Notes: a model not told the origin generated them from the sequence alone. A stretch of DNA of 64,000 nt from Gemmatimonadota bacterium (GCA_016704465.1 JADJAD010000013.1:62001-126000); one strand, 5' to 3'. Shown: positions 8,898 to 18,309, counted from the first letter of the stretch. Translations and numbers: made by a program.

Positions 8898-10802
8898 TCA
8901 GGGAACGCACGCCAGCACCTCGCTGCGGAAGAAGTCGCTGACCGCCTTGAGCTGCGCCGCAGTGGTCGCCTGTCGCCGAGCACTGCGCAGCGGAGTGCAG
9001 GCACGCTGCGGCTCGCCCGACTGCCCGTAGGCGCTCACCAGCGCCAGATACACGCCGGCACTATCGGTCGCGGTGGGAACGTCCCGCAGCAACCTCTGGA
9101 GCTCCGCGACGGCGGCCCGCGCCTCGCGCGCCCCCGAGCGCTCATCCGTGAGCACACGCACAACGCTGTCCACGCCGCGCAACGCCGCCAATGCCAGAGC
9201 GGCGGGACGTGTCGTCGCTTCGTCCGCTCCCGGCGATGGCACCTCAGGAGCTATCGGCCGAGAAGTGGATAGGTTGGTCGGAGCGCTCACCGGCGGCGAA
9301 GCGGAAGGCTCCGATGCGGCCGACGGCGCGGCACCACGCCCGGTCGAACCGGGACCCTGACTCCCGCCGACATCGGTCCGGTCCCGCTCCCCAGCCCCTT
9401 CCGCGCCCGATCGACTCGCCGGCGCCTCGACTGGGGAAGCGCCGGCCGCCGTCGCGGCGACTCCGGTCCCCGTATCGGCCGATATCGCCGTCTCCTCCGA
9501 AGCCACCGGGGGCGCGCTGCTCGACTGCTGCGACACGGCCCAGGCCGCGACGGCGACCGCCACGACCAGACCAGCAACGAGCAACCCGGTCCGCGATCGA
9601 CGCCCGGCGGCGGCAGGGGCGACCGTCGCGCCCGTCGCCAACGCACGCTCGGGGACCGGCGGGGCAATCGTCGACGACGCAGATTGGGCAGGCACTGGCG
9701 CTGGCGTGTGTGCCTGCGCCTGCGCCGTACCTGCTGGAACGGTCGCTGCCGTGCGCACAAGCGCCGCCGCGTCGATGGACGATGCCGCGGTCGGCGTCGG
9801 CGCCACGGCCGGCATCGCCAGTGGTGTGCGCCCCCGCAGCACAGGGAGTCCAAGCCACGCCTCCGTGGCCGCCACCACCGCCTCGCCGAATTCCAGCGCC
9901 GAGGGGGTGCGAGCGTCCACGTCCCGTTGCAGGGCTCGACCAAAGACAGCCTGCAGGCCATCGGACCACGCGACGTCGGGGGCTGCCTCGCGCAGCGTGC
10001 GCGGCTCGCCCACCAACCGCGACATCAGGACTCGCTCGTGCGTCGTCCCGGTAAAGGGGAGCGTCCCGGCCATCATCTGGAATGTCACCAGCGCCAGGGC
10101 ATACACATCGCTGCGCGCGTCTGCCGCCTCGCCTACCACCTGCTCCGGGCTCATGAACTCGGGGGTCCCCACGATCATCCCGGTCCGCGTGAGCTGCGTC
10201 CCCCCGGCATCCACAGCCTTGGCGATCCCGAAATCGACCACCTTGCAGCGATCCACCCCCTGATCGTCGGTCACCACGAGGATGTTGTCCGGCTTGAGGT
10301 CCCGATGCACGATCCCAATGCGATGCGCCGCGTCGAGGCCCTCCGACACCTGATAGGCGATGTTGGCCGCACGCACGGGCGCCAGTCGCGTTTCGTCGTC
10401 GAGGATCGCCCGCAGGGTGCGCCCGGGGACGAACTCCATCGCCAGGTACACCATGCCGTCGCCCGTCTCACCGAAGTCGAACACTCGCGCCACGCGATCA
10501 TGCTCGATCCGCGCGGCGTTGGCCGCCTCCCGGTTGAACCGCGCGACCGCGTCCGGATCCTGTACCATCGCCGGGTGCAACACCTTGATCGCGGCCTGCT
10601 GCGGCAGGCGGACATGTCGCGCCAGGTACACCCGTCCCATCCCGCCTTCTCCCAGCAGCTTGCTCACCTGGTACCGATCGGCTATCACGCTCCCCACCAG
10701 GTCGCCCGACGACTGCTCGAGCCGGAGCGTCGTACCATCGGTCGGACAGAAAACGCTGCTGTCGGCGAATGTCTCGCCGCAGACTGGGCACAGTTTTGGC
10801 AT
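8898..10802 (-). CDS. Ser/Thr protein kinase with N-terminal zinc ribbon and one membrane segment
   Basis: A 634-residue protein. It starts with a small zinc-ribbon-like element (CPVC at residues 5-8 and FCPTDG near 18-23). A complete Hanks-type kinase follows: GEGGMGRVYLAR glycine loop, AAIKVLHP lysine, HRDLKPDN near 165, VVDFGIAK, and MSPEQ. A low-complexity Ala/Pro/Thr linker leads to one transmembrane segment at about 401-420. A Ser/Pro/Ala-rich outer region follows, with a short helical C-terminus holding a Cys pair. It is divergent from a CsgG-like gene with an 87-bp shared upstream region, so the two may be co-regulated or functionally linked (inference). ATG 10802 is chosen because the zinc ribbon begins there. 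Confidence 0.93.
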   Translation of the reverse strand: MPKLCPVCGETFADSSVFCPTDGTTLRLEQSSGDLVGSVIADRYQVSKLLGEGGMGRVYLARHVRLPQQAAIKVLHPAMVQDPDAVARFNREAANAARIEHDRVARVFDFGETGDGMVYLAMEFVPGRTLRAILDDETRLAPVRAANIAYQVSEGLDAAHRIGIVHRDLKPDNILVVTDDQGVDRCKVVDFGIAKAVDAGGTQLTRTGMIVGTPEFMSPEQVVGEAADARSDVYALALVTFQMMAGTLPFTGTTHERVLMSRLVGEPRTLREAAPDVAWSDGLQAVFGRALQRDVDARTPSALEFGEAVVAATEAWLGLPVLRGRTPLAMPAVAPTPTAASSIDAAALVRTAATVPAGTAQAQAHTPAPVPAQSASSTIAPPVPERALATGATVAPAAAGRRSRTGLLVAGLVVAVAVAAWAVSQQSSSAPPVASEETAISADTGTGVAATAAGASPVEAPASRSGAEGAGERDRTDVGGSQGPGSTGRGAAPSAASEPSASPPVSAPTNLSTSRPIAPEVPSPGADEATTRPAALALAALRGVDSVVRVLTDERSGAREARAAVAELQRLLRDVPTATDSAGVYLALVSAYGQSGEPQRACTPLRSARRQATTAAQLKAVSDFFRSEVLACVP

Positions 10803-10889
10803 CTCGATCCGTGATCGCTATTGACTCATCCGCCAGCCGTGGACGACGTTACGGCAGGGGCCGGCTCACAAATTCCAGGGGAATCTCGA

Positions 10890-11618
10890 ATGTTCGCGTC
10901 CTTGCACCGCTCGCGCTGGCGCCCGTCGCGCCTCGCACTCTTCCTCGTGGCGCTCGTGATCCCCACGGCGGCGTTTGCCCAGGCAACCCCTGACAGCCGT
11001 CCAACGCTCGCCGTCCTCTACATGACGAACGGCGCCCTCGTCGACAATGCCGCCTACGCGCCACTCAGCAAGGGAATGGCGGAAATGCTGATCACCGAAC
11101 TGGCGCAGAACGGCGCGGTACGGCTGGTCGAACGCGATCGCGTGCAGGCACTCCTCGAGGAGCAGAATCTGCAAGCCAGCGACCGGGTGGACAAGGAGAC
11201 TGCCGTGAAGCTCGGCAAGGTGCTCGGCGCCAAGCACATGCTGATGGGAAGCTTCGTGATCGACCCCAAGCAGAACATGCGCATCGACGTTCGCGCGGTG
11301 AACACCGAGACCTCGGCGATCGACTACGTCGAAACCGTCAGCGGGAAGGCAGAGAAGCTGCTCGACCTCGTGATCCAGCTCGGCAGCAAGGTCAACGCGG
11401 GACTCAAGCTCCCGGCCCTCAAGACCGCGAGTTCCACCGTGCCCGCCTCGAAGAACCCGAACCAATTCAAGGCCGTCCTCGCCATGAGCCGGGCCATCGA
11501 GGCGGAAGACGACAAGGATTTCGAAGGGGCGAAGCGCCTGTACCAGAGTGCGCTCGCCCTCAATCCGGAGTTCGAGAACGCCCGTATCCGGCTCGCCTCC
11601 GTCCAGCGCGGTCGGTAG
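10890..11618 (+). CDS. CsgG/FlgO-like secreted protein with C-terminal TPR-like tail
   Basis: A 242-residue exported protein. The signal peptide ends at about AAFAQ, residue 28. The domain at about 35-180 follows the CsgG/FlgO pattern: RPTLAVLYM strand, YAPLSKGMAEMLITEL helix, RLVERDRVQALLEEQ, LGKVLGAKHMLMGSF, IDVRAVNTETSAI. The C-terminal 45 residues resemble one TPR unit (DFEGAKRLYQSALALNPEFENA). CsgG family members bind the outer membrane or form export pores, but a stand-alone soluble member like this has no assigned role. The start is fixed by AGGGGA about 7 nt before ATG 10890. A similar domain occurs in the operon at 15.9-17 kb. Confidence 0.85.
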   Translation: MFASLHRSRWRPSRLALFLVALVIPTAAFAQATPDSRPTLAVLYMTNGALVDNAAYAPLSKGMAEMLITELAQNGAVRLVERDRVQALLEEQNLQASDRVDKETAVKLGKVLGAKHMLMGSFVIDPKQNMRIDVRAVNTETSAIDYVETVSGKAEKLLDLVIQLGSKVNAGLKLPALKTASSTVPASKNPNQFKAVLAMSRAIEAEDDKDFEGAKRLYQSALALNPEFENARIRLASVQRGR

Positions 11619-11620
11619 CG

Positions 11621-11647
11621 CGCGAGCCGCGCGCGAGCCGCGCGCGA
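11621..11647. repeat. 11-bp tandem repeat (cgcgagccgcg), about 2.5 copies
   Basis: The repeat sits immediately after the stop codon of the CsgG-like gene, in the short gap between two convergent genes. It is low copy and very GC-rich, so chance is less easily excluded than for the longer arrays. Confidence 0.7.
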
Positions 11648-11700
11648 TAGCGGAGTGCACGAGGTGCCAACGCGGGCCGGCGACGGAGCCCCGTCGTCGG

Positions 11701-14655
11701 CTAGGGCGTCTTGGTGAATCCGGCGCCCGCAGAGACACTCCCTGTGAGTCGCAGTGTGCACCTCGTACCGGTCACCCCGGCGCACGCACCAGTCCAGATC
11801 TCGAGCTTCGAGCCTGCGCCTGCCAGCGCAGTCAAGGTGACGGTCGTGCCGTAGGGAACGGTCTCGGTGCAGACACCGCTCGTCGATCCGTTCGAGTTGT
11901 TGCAGTCGAGGCTACCGCCACTCGTCACGCCCCCGGCACCTCGACCGAAGACCGACATGGTCAGCGTGACCGGCAGCAACGAGAATTGGGCCCCGACCTG
12001 CGCGTCCCGCGTGAGGGTGAGCGAGCAGGGAGTGACCCCACTGCAGTCTCCCGACATGCCACTAAAGACCGACCCGCCGCCCGCGGTGCCCGTCAGCTGC
12101 ACCACGCTCCCGTAGTCAAAACTGCCGCTGCAGGCTGTGCTTCCCTGTCCAGAGGCGAGGGAGCAGAACGTCGTGCCGTCTACCGATAGAAACCCGCTCC
12201 CTGCGCCCGACAGCTGGACGGCGAGCGACGGTCGGAGCCGATCGAACTGCACGGTCACCTGGCGGACGTCGCCCAGGACTGTTTGGCACCTTCCCACCCC
12301 GCCGCACGCGCCGCCATAGCCCACCAGCCGCCCACCCGCCGAGGGAATCCCGAGGACCGTCACCAGCGTCCCCGCATCGAGGGAGACGGTGCACGTCACG
12401 CTCGATTGCACGGCGCCCAGTATGCACGCCGTCTCTCCATTCACCAATACCGTCCCACCGACGGGGCCAGCGGCGACGATGGTCAGGATCGCCTGCTTGC
12501 GCGTGAAGCGCGCAGAGACCACGCGCGCCTCGTCCAGCGTCGTGACGCAGGTCATGCCAGTCGCAGGGGCGCACGCCCCGCTCCAACCGGCGAAGCTGGA
12601 CAGGGGATCGGGGATCGCCGTGAGCGTGACCGTCGTGCCGAACGGCGCGGTCGCATCGCACGCACCAGAAGTCTCGCCGTTGGCACGCACGCATGCCACG
12701 CCGAGCAGCGCGACGACACGACCGGCGCCAACCCCGTCGAGCACGACACGCAACCGCTGCTCGTCGGCGAATCGCGCGAGTACCGTCGATTCGTCGTCGC
12801 CGGCCGACACGATGCAGGTAGTTCCGGTCGCATTGAGGCATTCGCCACCCCACCCCACAAACGTCTGCCGCGTGACGCCGCCTGTCTCGGCGCGCGCCAG
12901 TAGCGTGACGACCGTGCGGTCGTCGACGTCGACGTCGCACGTTCCGCTCGCCGTCCCTGCGCTGATGCGGCAGTCGATGCCCGAGACGCTCGTGACGCGC
13001 CCGTGCCCGTCACCCGCCCCGGGGGCCACCACGAGTCGCCGCAAGGCGACGAAGCTCGCCGTGATCGTGCGCGCCTGCGTGAGCGCGACGACACACGTCG
13101 TCTCCGCTACCGACTCGCAGCCCGCGCCCCAACCGGCAAAGACGGCGCGTGGTCCGGCAATCGCGGTCAGGGTGAGCGTACTGCCGTACGTACCCTCGCT
13201 CGCACATTGACCGGCGACTGCGCCGTGGTCGCGCTGACAGTCGACCCCCGCATCGCCGACCACCCGCCCGTCTCCACTCCCCTCGAGCATCACGCGGACC
13301 GATCGGGGCGCCGCGAAGCGAATGGTCGCGGGGCGCGATGCGGTCGCGACGAATCGGCACGAGTCGCCGGTCGTCTCCTCGCACGCTCCCCCCCAGTTCA
13401 CCAGCGCGTGTCGCGCCGCAGCCGGCTCGCTCCCCATGTCCGGGATCGCCACGAGGACAACGGGAGTGCCATCCACGACATCCACGCCGCACACGCCACT
13501 GGTGCCCTGCGCGACGATACGGCAATCCAGACCGGCGGGACCAGTCACTCGCCCCGACCCATCGCTCCCGATCGGGGCGATCGTGATGCGCCGCAGCGCC
13601 GTGTAGCTGGCGGCCACGATCCGCGGCTGCACCATGTCCAGTACACAGGCTCCGCCGGGCTGCACACTGTCGCACTCGTCGCCCCAGCGAAGGGGAGCGC
13701 TCCCGACGTCCGCCGTGGTCGAGAGGGTCACGAGCGCCTCACCGGGAAATGTGAACTCGCAGCTCCCGATCGTCGCGCCGTCCACAATGCGACACTCGAT
13801 CCCCGTCGGGGTCGAGCGAATCGTCCCGCGCCCGCTCCCTTCACCCGCCACGACACGGAGCATGGAGGGAGCGCGCAGTATGCGCATGGACACCTCGCGC
13901 GAGAGCGTCCCGAACGCCGCGACGAATCGCGCCTCGCCGAGCGCCAGCGCTGGGACGACCCCCTCGGGCGACGTGATCGTCGCCGTCGCCGGCGTCGCGC
14001 TCGTCCAGCGCACCGCCCGGTCGGTCACGATGCGCCCGCTGCGGTCGCGAATCGTCGCGACCAACGGCAGCGATCGTCCCTGCACCAATCGAATCGTGTC
14101 GGCGGCCGCTACCGGGCCGATTCCGGCCGCGCTGATTTCGAGAGAGGAGATGTCGTACAAGGAGACCGGTTGGTCCACGCCGGTCCTCGCGCCGGGTAAG
14201 AGTCGCAGCGGGCCGATGACCTGGCGATCCACTTCGATGCCGTTGACGAACAGCGCCAGCGTCAGGAAGACCGTGCACGACCGATCCCTCGCCGACGTCG
14301 CCTCCCGCTCCTCGTCGCCCAGGCACCTGGCCAGGTCGACCGACAACGGGACGGCCTGTGACACGCTCCCCGACAGCGCCGCCGATTGTGTTCCCAGTGC
14401 GACACGCCGTCCGTCGCGTCGAACGTACTCGGATTGAACGTGGAGCGAGACCTCATTCGCGACCGCGGCCGCAATCGAGGCGGTCACCGACACCTGGGCC
14501 GGCAGCACCGCGTCGCGTACGCCCGGCGTCAGCACATCCGACAAACTACCGCAAGCCGTCGTCAGGACCATCAGGAGCACGGGCGCTGCCGCGCGGGCGA
14601 CGCCAAGCCACGTCCAGCTGCGCAACCTGCCGGGACAACAGTCGGGAATGAGCAT
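11701..14655 (-). CDS. Large surface lipoprotein with eight Cys-rich InlB B-type repeats
   Basis: A 984-residue exported protein. The N-terminal signal ends in LMVLTTACGS, a likely lipidation site. A bacterial Ig-like segment (about residues 180-260) precedes eight divergent repeats of about 80-95 residues that reach the C-terminus. Each repeat follows the pattern G-x-G-x-G, a Cys, SG-x-C, a strand like VTLTA, GW-x-G-x-C, a Cys, and a closing A-x-F, so there are typically four Cys per repeat. This is the divergent InlB B-repeat type found in bacterial adhesins and cell-surface proteins. Its ATG overlaps the stop of the upstream beta-barrel gene as TGATG, indicating translational coupling. Ligand unknown. 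Confidence 0.85.
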   Translation of the reverse strand: MLIPDCCPGRLRSWTWLGVARAAAPVLLMVLTTACGSLSDVLTPGVRDAVLPAQVSVTASIAAAVANEVSLHVQSEYVRRDGRRVALGTQSAALSGSVSQAVPLSVDLARCLGDEEREATSARDRSCTVFLTLALFVNGIEVDRQVIGPLRLLPGARTGVDQPVSLYDISSLEISAAGIGPVAAADTIRLVQGRSLPLVATIRDRSGRIVTDRAVRWTSATPATATITSPEGVVPALALGEARFVAAFGTLSREVSMRILRAPSMLRVVAGEGSGRGTIRSTPTGIECRIVDGATIGSCEFTFPGEALVTLSTTADVGSAPLRWGDECDSVQPGGACVLDMVQPRIVAASYTALRRITIAPIGSDGSGRVTGPAGLDCRIVAQGTSGVCGVDVVDGTPVVLVAIPDMGSEPAAARHALVNWGGACEETTGDSCRFVATASRPATIRFAAPRSVRVMLEGSGDGRVVGDAGVDCQRDHGAVAGQCASEGTYGSTLTLTAIAGPRAVFAGWGAGCESVAETTCVVALTQARTITASFVALRRLVVAPGAGDGHGRVTSVSGIDCRISAGTASGTCDVDVDDRTVVTLLARAETGGVTRQTFVGWGGECLNATGTTCIVSAGDDESTVLARFADEQRLRVVLDGVGAGRVVALLGVACVRANGETSGACDATAPFGTTVTLTAIPDPLSSFAGWSGACAPATGMTCVTTLDEARVVSARFTRKQAILTIVAAGPVGGTVLVNGETACILGAVQSSVTCTVSLDAGTLVTVLGIPSAGGRLVGYGGACGGVGRCQTVLGDVRQVTVQFDRLRPSLAVQLSGAGSGFLSVDGTTFCSLASGQGSTACSGSFDYGSVVQLTGTAGGGSVFSGMSGDCSGVTPCSLTLTRDAQVGAQFSLLPVTLTMSVFGRGAGGVTSGGSLDCNNSNGSTSGVCTETVPYGTTVTLTALAGAGSKLEIWTGACAGVTGTRCTLRLTGSVSAGAGFTKTP

Positions 14656-15902
14656 CAGAATCGGGATATGAGCACGGCGCCAACCGCGACACCGCGAAAG
14701 GAATTGGTGCGCACGGGCGTGTCGGGAGCGCGCTGGCGTAGCGACCCGGCCTGCGCGCGGAAATAGGGCTGCAGTTCCACCAGGCCGCGACGTGTACTCA
14801 CCCCCGCCGTCAGGCCGACACTGCGCACCCCGGCGGTGGGCAACCCCTGATCGATCCCCAGACCGGAGTGCCAGCGCCCCTCGCCAGAGAGAAATACGTC
14901 GCTTCGGACAGCCAGGGGGATCGCGACCCGAAGACCGCTCGCCACATACTGTCCGCTCGACCCTTCAGCCGTCAGGCCGTCTCGAGCGAAGGGGGCCCGC
15001 CAGAGATACGACGCGTACAGCGTGAGGTCGCGAAAACGCTGCGCCGCAATGCGGAACTGGGCGTCACCGGTAAACACGGGTCCGAGCCGCACCGTCGCGA
15101 GCGTCACCGTCCGCGAAGGGACGCCGTCGCCCGAGGACGCCCCTCGCAGCCGATCGTCCGTGAAGACATCAAGGGCAGCCGCGACACTTGCGCGGTGAGG
15201 CCCGACCGATCGATCCGCGCCGACGGAGACGCGAAAGACCCCTCCGGGACGGTAGTCGGCCGATGGTGCGCCCGCTGTGAGTGCAGCGACGGGCTGAAAC
15301 TTCCCCCGATGTTCGTACGACGCCCCGAATGCCAGATCCCACGCGCCCGCGTGTTGACCAAGCACGGCGCCCATCGTCCCGCTCGGTCCTGCCCCCACCG
15401 GCGAACTCCCCATGCCGAGTCCCGGCGCCGCCAGCGCCCGCAGGGTGGAAAACTCGTTCCCGGTCAGCGTCGTGCGCCCCGTGGGTACGTTCGCGCCGAA
15501 CGTGAGCGTCAGCGCGTCGGCGAGGAATCGACCACTGGCCCGGACGCGCACGTCGCTCAGCCCCGACAGCGCCCCTACGCGCTCCTGGCCAGTCCCCGCC
15601 TCGATGAAGGTGACCCGTCCGCTGCCATACAGCGTCGTGAGATCCAGCCGCCAGCCGCCGCCGATCGGCGTGGCGACGGTCAGCGGAACCGTCAGCTGCT
15701 GCGCCCGGGTCAGGTGCACAGTGTCGATCCCGGCAAACGACGTCTGCTGCACGCCGCCATCACCAAACCAGATGGACTCGAACGACGCTGCCACCCCAAG
15801 CGTGCGACTGCCGATCAGGCGTTCCTGACCCGCCATCGCCGTCGAGACGCCGAGCAGGAAGGGCAGCTGAAGGGCGAGCCATCGCGCGGCGCCCAGCGTC
15901 AC
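14655..15902 (-). CDS. Outer-membrane beta-barrel protein, unknown function
   Basis: A 415-residue exported protein. The signal peptide is MTLGAARWLALQLPFLLGVSTAMAG up to residue 25. Amphipathic beta strands follow throughout (for example SDVRVRASGRFLADALTLTFGANV), ending in AVGAVLISRF with the C-terminal Phe typical of BAM substrates. The start is GTG at 15902, supported by a GTGA overlap with the stop of the CsgG-like gene at 15899. A longer open frame reaching 16988 exists only because that upstream gene carries a frameshift, so the long version should not be annotated as one protein. It is the middle gene of a three-gene envelope operon. Confidence 0.8.
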   Translation of the reverse strand: MTLGAARWLALQLPFLLGVSTAMAGQERLIGSRTLGVAASFESIWFGDGGVQQTSFAGIDTVHLTRAQQLTVPLTVATPIGGGWRLDLTTLYGSGRVTFIEAGTGQERVGALSGLSDVRVRASGRFLADALTLTFGANVPTGRTTLTGNEFSTLRALAAPGLGMGSSPVGAGPSGTMGAVLGQHAGAWDLAFGASYEHRGKFQPVAALTAGAPSADYRPGGVFRVSVGADRSVGPHRASVAAALDVFTDDRLRGASSGDGVPSRTVTLATVRLGPVFTGDAQFRIAAQRFRDLTLYASYLWRAPFARDGLTAEGSSGQYVASGLRVAIPLAVRSDVFLSGEGRWHSGLGIDQGLPTAGVRSVGLTAGVSTRRGLVELQPYFRAQAGSLRQRAPDTPVRTNSFRGVAVGAVLISRF

Positions 15903-16988
15903 GGTCGCTGCACGATGATCACCACCGTCACCAGCGTCGTGGGAAACGCCGGATCGCCTGGCCCCCCAACGGGTCGTGACTGGATCGTGATCAGGTCGAG
16001 CGGGCGGTTCAGCCGGTCGATGACGCCGCGCACCGGGGTGTCGAGCGCACGGATCGCCGGCAGGAGCGTCGTGGCCGCAGCCGCGCTCCCCCGCGGCCGT
16101 TCGGACCTCCACGGCACGCTCGCCCGCCTGCACGAACGACGGGTCGAAACGCAGCGCCTGCTCGAACTCCTCCGTCGCGCGCCGAGGATCGCCGAGCACC
16201 GCGGCTTGCACGCCGCGCCCGTACGCCTGCAACGCATCCACGCTGAGCGTGGCACGCGCCTCCACCAGCGCACGCTCGGCCGGGGAGAGGTTGATGCCCA
16301 TGGCACTAAACAATCGCAGCGCCACGACCTTCTCCGCCGCGAGTACGTCGGCGAGCGGGGCCCGCGCATCGAGGGCGATGTCGAGCGCCCCGGTCTCGAC
16401 GTCGGCGATCCGCACGGAGAGTCGCAGGTCTCCGCCCGGCAACGTGTCGAGCGCGCCAAGCAGCAGCTGCTGCGCGCGAATCAGGCGACCGACGCGGGGG
16501 GCGCTGGCCGAGTCGACGCGTCCGCCCTGCGCCAGGTCGATCTCGCGAAGCAGTTCACCGAGGCGCCCGCGTTCGACCAGCCGCAATTGCGCGCTGCGCG
16601 CGAGATCGGTCGCCAGCAGGTCGGCGATGGCGTAGCCAAGGGGCGCGAGCGACGCGTCCGCCGTCGTCATCCGGAACGGTGGTATCGCAACCGTGCGCAA
16701 CACGCCCGACGTATTCCCGCGCTCCGCAGCGATCGCCGCAGTCGTGGCCGAGTCCGGGGCGATCGGGGAATCGCCGCGCGGCAGACCGTGCCCCGCCGTC
16801 GCACACCCCGCCGCCGCGAGTGTGGCGGCCGAGATGGCGGGGAGCAAACGGCGGCAAAAATGGCGGGGCGGGCGGGGCGGGCGCACGGAGAAAGGGCCCT
16901 CTGGGTCGCGTGGCGGGACGCACGCGCGCGTTCGTCGCTCGAGCGACGGGCGCAGCTGTGCACAAGGAAGGTGCCGGTTATTGCTCAC
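15899..16988 (-). pseudogene. CsgG/FlgO-like lipoprotein gene interrupted by a one-base frameshift
   Basis: The N-terminal part has a lipoprotein signal (LLPAISAATLAAAGCATAG). A CsgG/FlgO-like domain follows: VLRTVAIPPF, LGYAIADLLATDLA, RLVERGRLGELLREID, RAQQLLLGALD. A TPR-like ATEEFEQALRFDPSF comes next. After the Val-Glu-Val-Arg stretch the natural continuation (TTLLPAIRALDTPVRGVIDR) is in another frame. The shift falls at five C residues at 16088-16092 where four would keep the gene open, and 1090 nt is one more than a multiple of three. Corrected, it would encode about 362 residues ending at 15899. The true start may be GTG 16886 rather than 16988. It could be a sequencing error rather than a real pseudogene. 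Confidence 0.75.
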
Positions 16989-17109
16989 CTCGTCAACAAC
17001 GGATGAGCGTCCGCCAACCCGCGGCTTCCTAGAGCAACCACCGTGCCCGGCCGCAGCGACGGCGATCGCCGCCGCCGGAGTCCCGTACCGGAACCGGCTG
17101 CCCGGCGCT

Positions 17110-18309
17110 CTACCCCGCCTCGATCAGCTCGATCGCGAGGCCATCGGGATCCTCGATCATGAAGGCGCGCGTTGTTCCGAAGGGGTGCGGCTCCTCCAGC
17201 ACCCGGACGCCGCTCCGCCGGAGTCGATCGAACAGCGCGTCCATGTCGCGCACCACGAAGGCAATATGGTCCAGCGCCTGCCCGCGGGATCGGACGAGCG
17301 GTGCGGCAGCGCCGCAGCGGTCGGCTACGCACTGGCGGGGATACCACGCCATCGTCCCGTTGGCGTAGCGCACGGTCCCCGAGGGCTGGCGAATCGTCCC
17401 CGCAGGCTCCAGCGACGGCCATCCTGCTTCGCCATACGGAACCTCACAGGGAGTCCACGCCCCCCGTGCCCGTTCCACCCCCGCGGTGTCGCGCACGGGC
17501 GGCAGCTCCATGCCCAGGTGCTCCACGAACCAGTTGGCCGTGCACAGCGGTCGCTCGCGGAAGAAGTGCACGTGCGACAGTGCATCCCGTGTTCCGGGGC
17601 CGCCGGTGAACTCGAACAGGACGCCGTCAGGGGCAACGACATAGCTGAACCCCCCGTCACGCGGCGCGACGACTGGTGCGGTGGCAAGTTGGCCCGCGGT
17701 CAGTGTCCCGGTGAACGGGGCCTGCCCCGAGCGCCAGATGCTCCCCGTGTCGGTCGGCGAAAGGAACAGGGGAAGCGAACGCACGCCCGTTCCCGCCAGG
17801 CGGGCGGGGAGCGTCGAGGTGTTGGTGAATGCCCCGATGTGCCAGAATGCGCTCTGCGGACTCGCGCGATGCAGCTCGTCCCTCCATCCACCCGACGGTG
17901 GCTGGGCGACGCGGTGAAACAGCAGCAACATCTCGCCCTGCACACCTGCCTCGCCGGCGACCACGGTGTGCACGGCCGTCGGCCACACTCGCAGGTACCA
18001 GGCAATGGCCGCGTCGGGATCGACCGAGTTGAGCCCGACGTGGTGCAGCGCCGGTAGCGCCGCGGTTGCTCGCGCCTGCGCCCCGGCCGGCACAGATGCA
18101 CCAACAACCAGCGTGAGATGGGCGGTGGCCATCAGGCTGCGCCCGACCGTCAACCGCGATGCGAGTCGGGCTAGGAATCGGGCCGTGAATCGGGCCGTGA
18201 GTCGGGCCGTGAGTCGGACTGTGAGTCTGGCTGAGAGACGGGCGGCGAGACTTGCCGTGAAACGGGCCGGAAGACCGGCCGAGGGTCGGACGCGGCGAGA
18301 GCCGTTCAT
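17110..18309 (-). CDS. Exported protein with two VOC (glyoxalase/dioxygenase-fold) domains
   Basis: A 399-residue protein. After a signal-like segment (ATAHLTLVVGASVPAGAQA, about residues 61-79), an N-terminal VOC half begins HHVGLNSVDPDAAIAWYLRVW. A C-terminal VOC half ends LDHIAFVVRDMDALFDRLR...FMIEDPDGLAIELIE. The His and Glu metal ligands are partly present, but catalytic specificity is unclear. The ATG at 18309 overlaps the upstream ATPase stop as ATGA, which supports this start. It makes the first 55 or so residues an Arg/Ala/Leu/Thr repeat encoded by a 12-bp tandem repeat, so the signal peptide has an unusually long basic n-region. An internal start at ATG 18132 is the alternative. Confidence 0.8.
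   Translation of the reverse strand: MNGSRRVRPSAGLPARFTASLAARLSARLTVRLTARLTARFTARFLARLASRLTVGRSLMATAHLTLVVGASVPAGAQARATAALPALHHVGLNSVDPDAAIAWYLRVWPTAVHTVVAGEAGVQGEMLLLFHRVAQPPSGGWRDELHRASPQSAFWHIGAFTNTSTLPARLAGTGVRSLPLFLSPTDTGSIWRSGQAPFTGTLTAGQLATAPVVAPRDGGFSYVVAPDGVLFEFTGGPGTRDALSHVHFFRERPLCTANWFVEHLGMELPPVRDTAGVERARGAWTPCEVPYGEAGWPSLEPAGTIRQPSGTVRYANGTMAWYPRQCVADRCGAAAPLVRSRGQALDHIAFVVRDMDALFDRLRRSGVRVLEEPHPFGTTRAFMIEDPDGLAIELIEAG
18164..18271. repeat. Degenerate 12-bp tandem repeat, about 9 units, inside the VOC gene
   Basis: Units such as aatcgggccgtg and agtcgggccgtg repeat with substitutions but without indels over about 108 bp. On the minus strand they encode a four-residue period (R-L/F-T-A) in the N-terminal extension of the VOC protein. 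The two copies at 18176-18199 are identical, and divergence rises outward. Confidence 0.93.

Noticed and set aside
14655..16988. A single 777-residue fusion of CsgG-like and beta-barrel domains
   Set aside because: The join is Arg/His/Pro-rich out-of-frame sequence; a one-base correction separates two normal genes with a GTGA overlap.
14868..17006. A 712-residue plus-strand open frame
   Set aside because: It is antisense to the barrel and CsgG-like genes and has Arg/Pro/Gly composition typical of GC-rich shadow frames.
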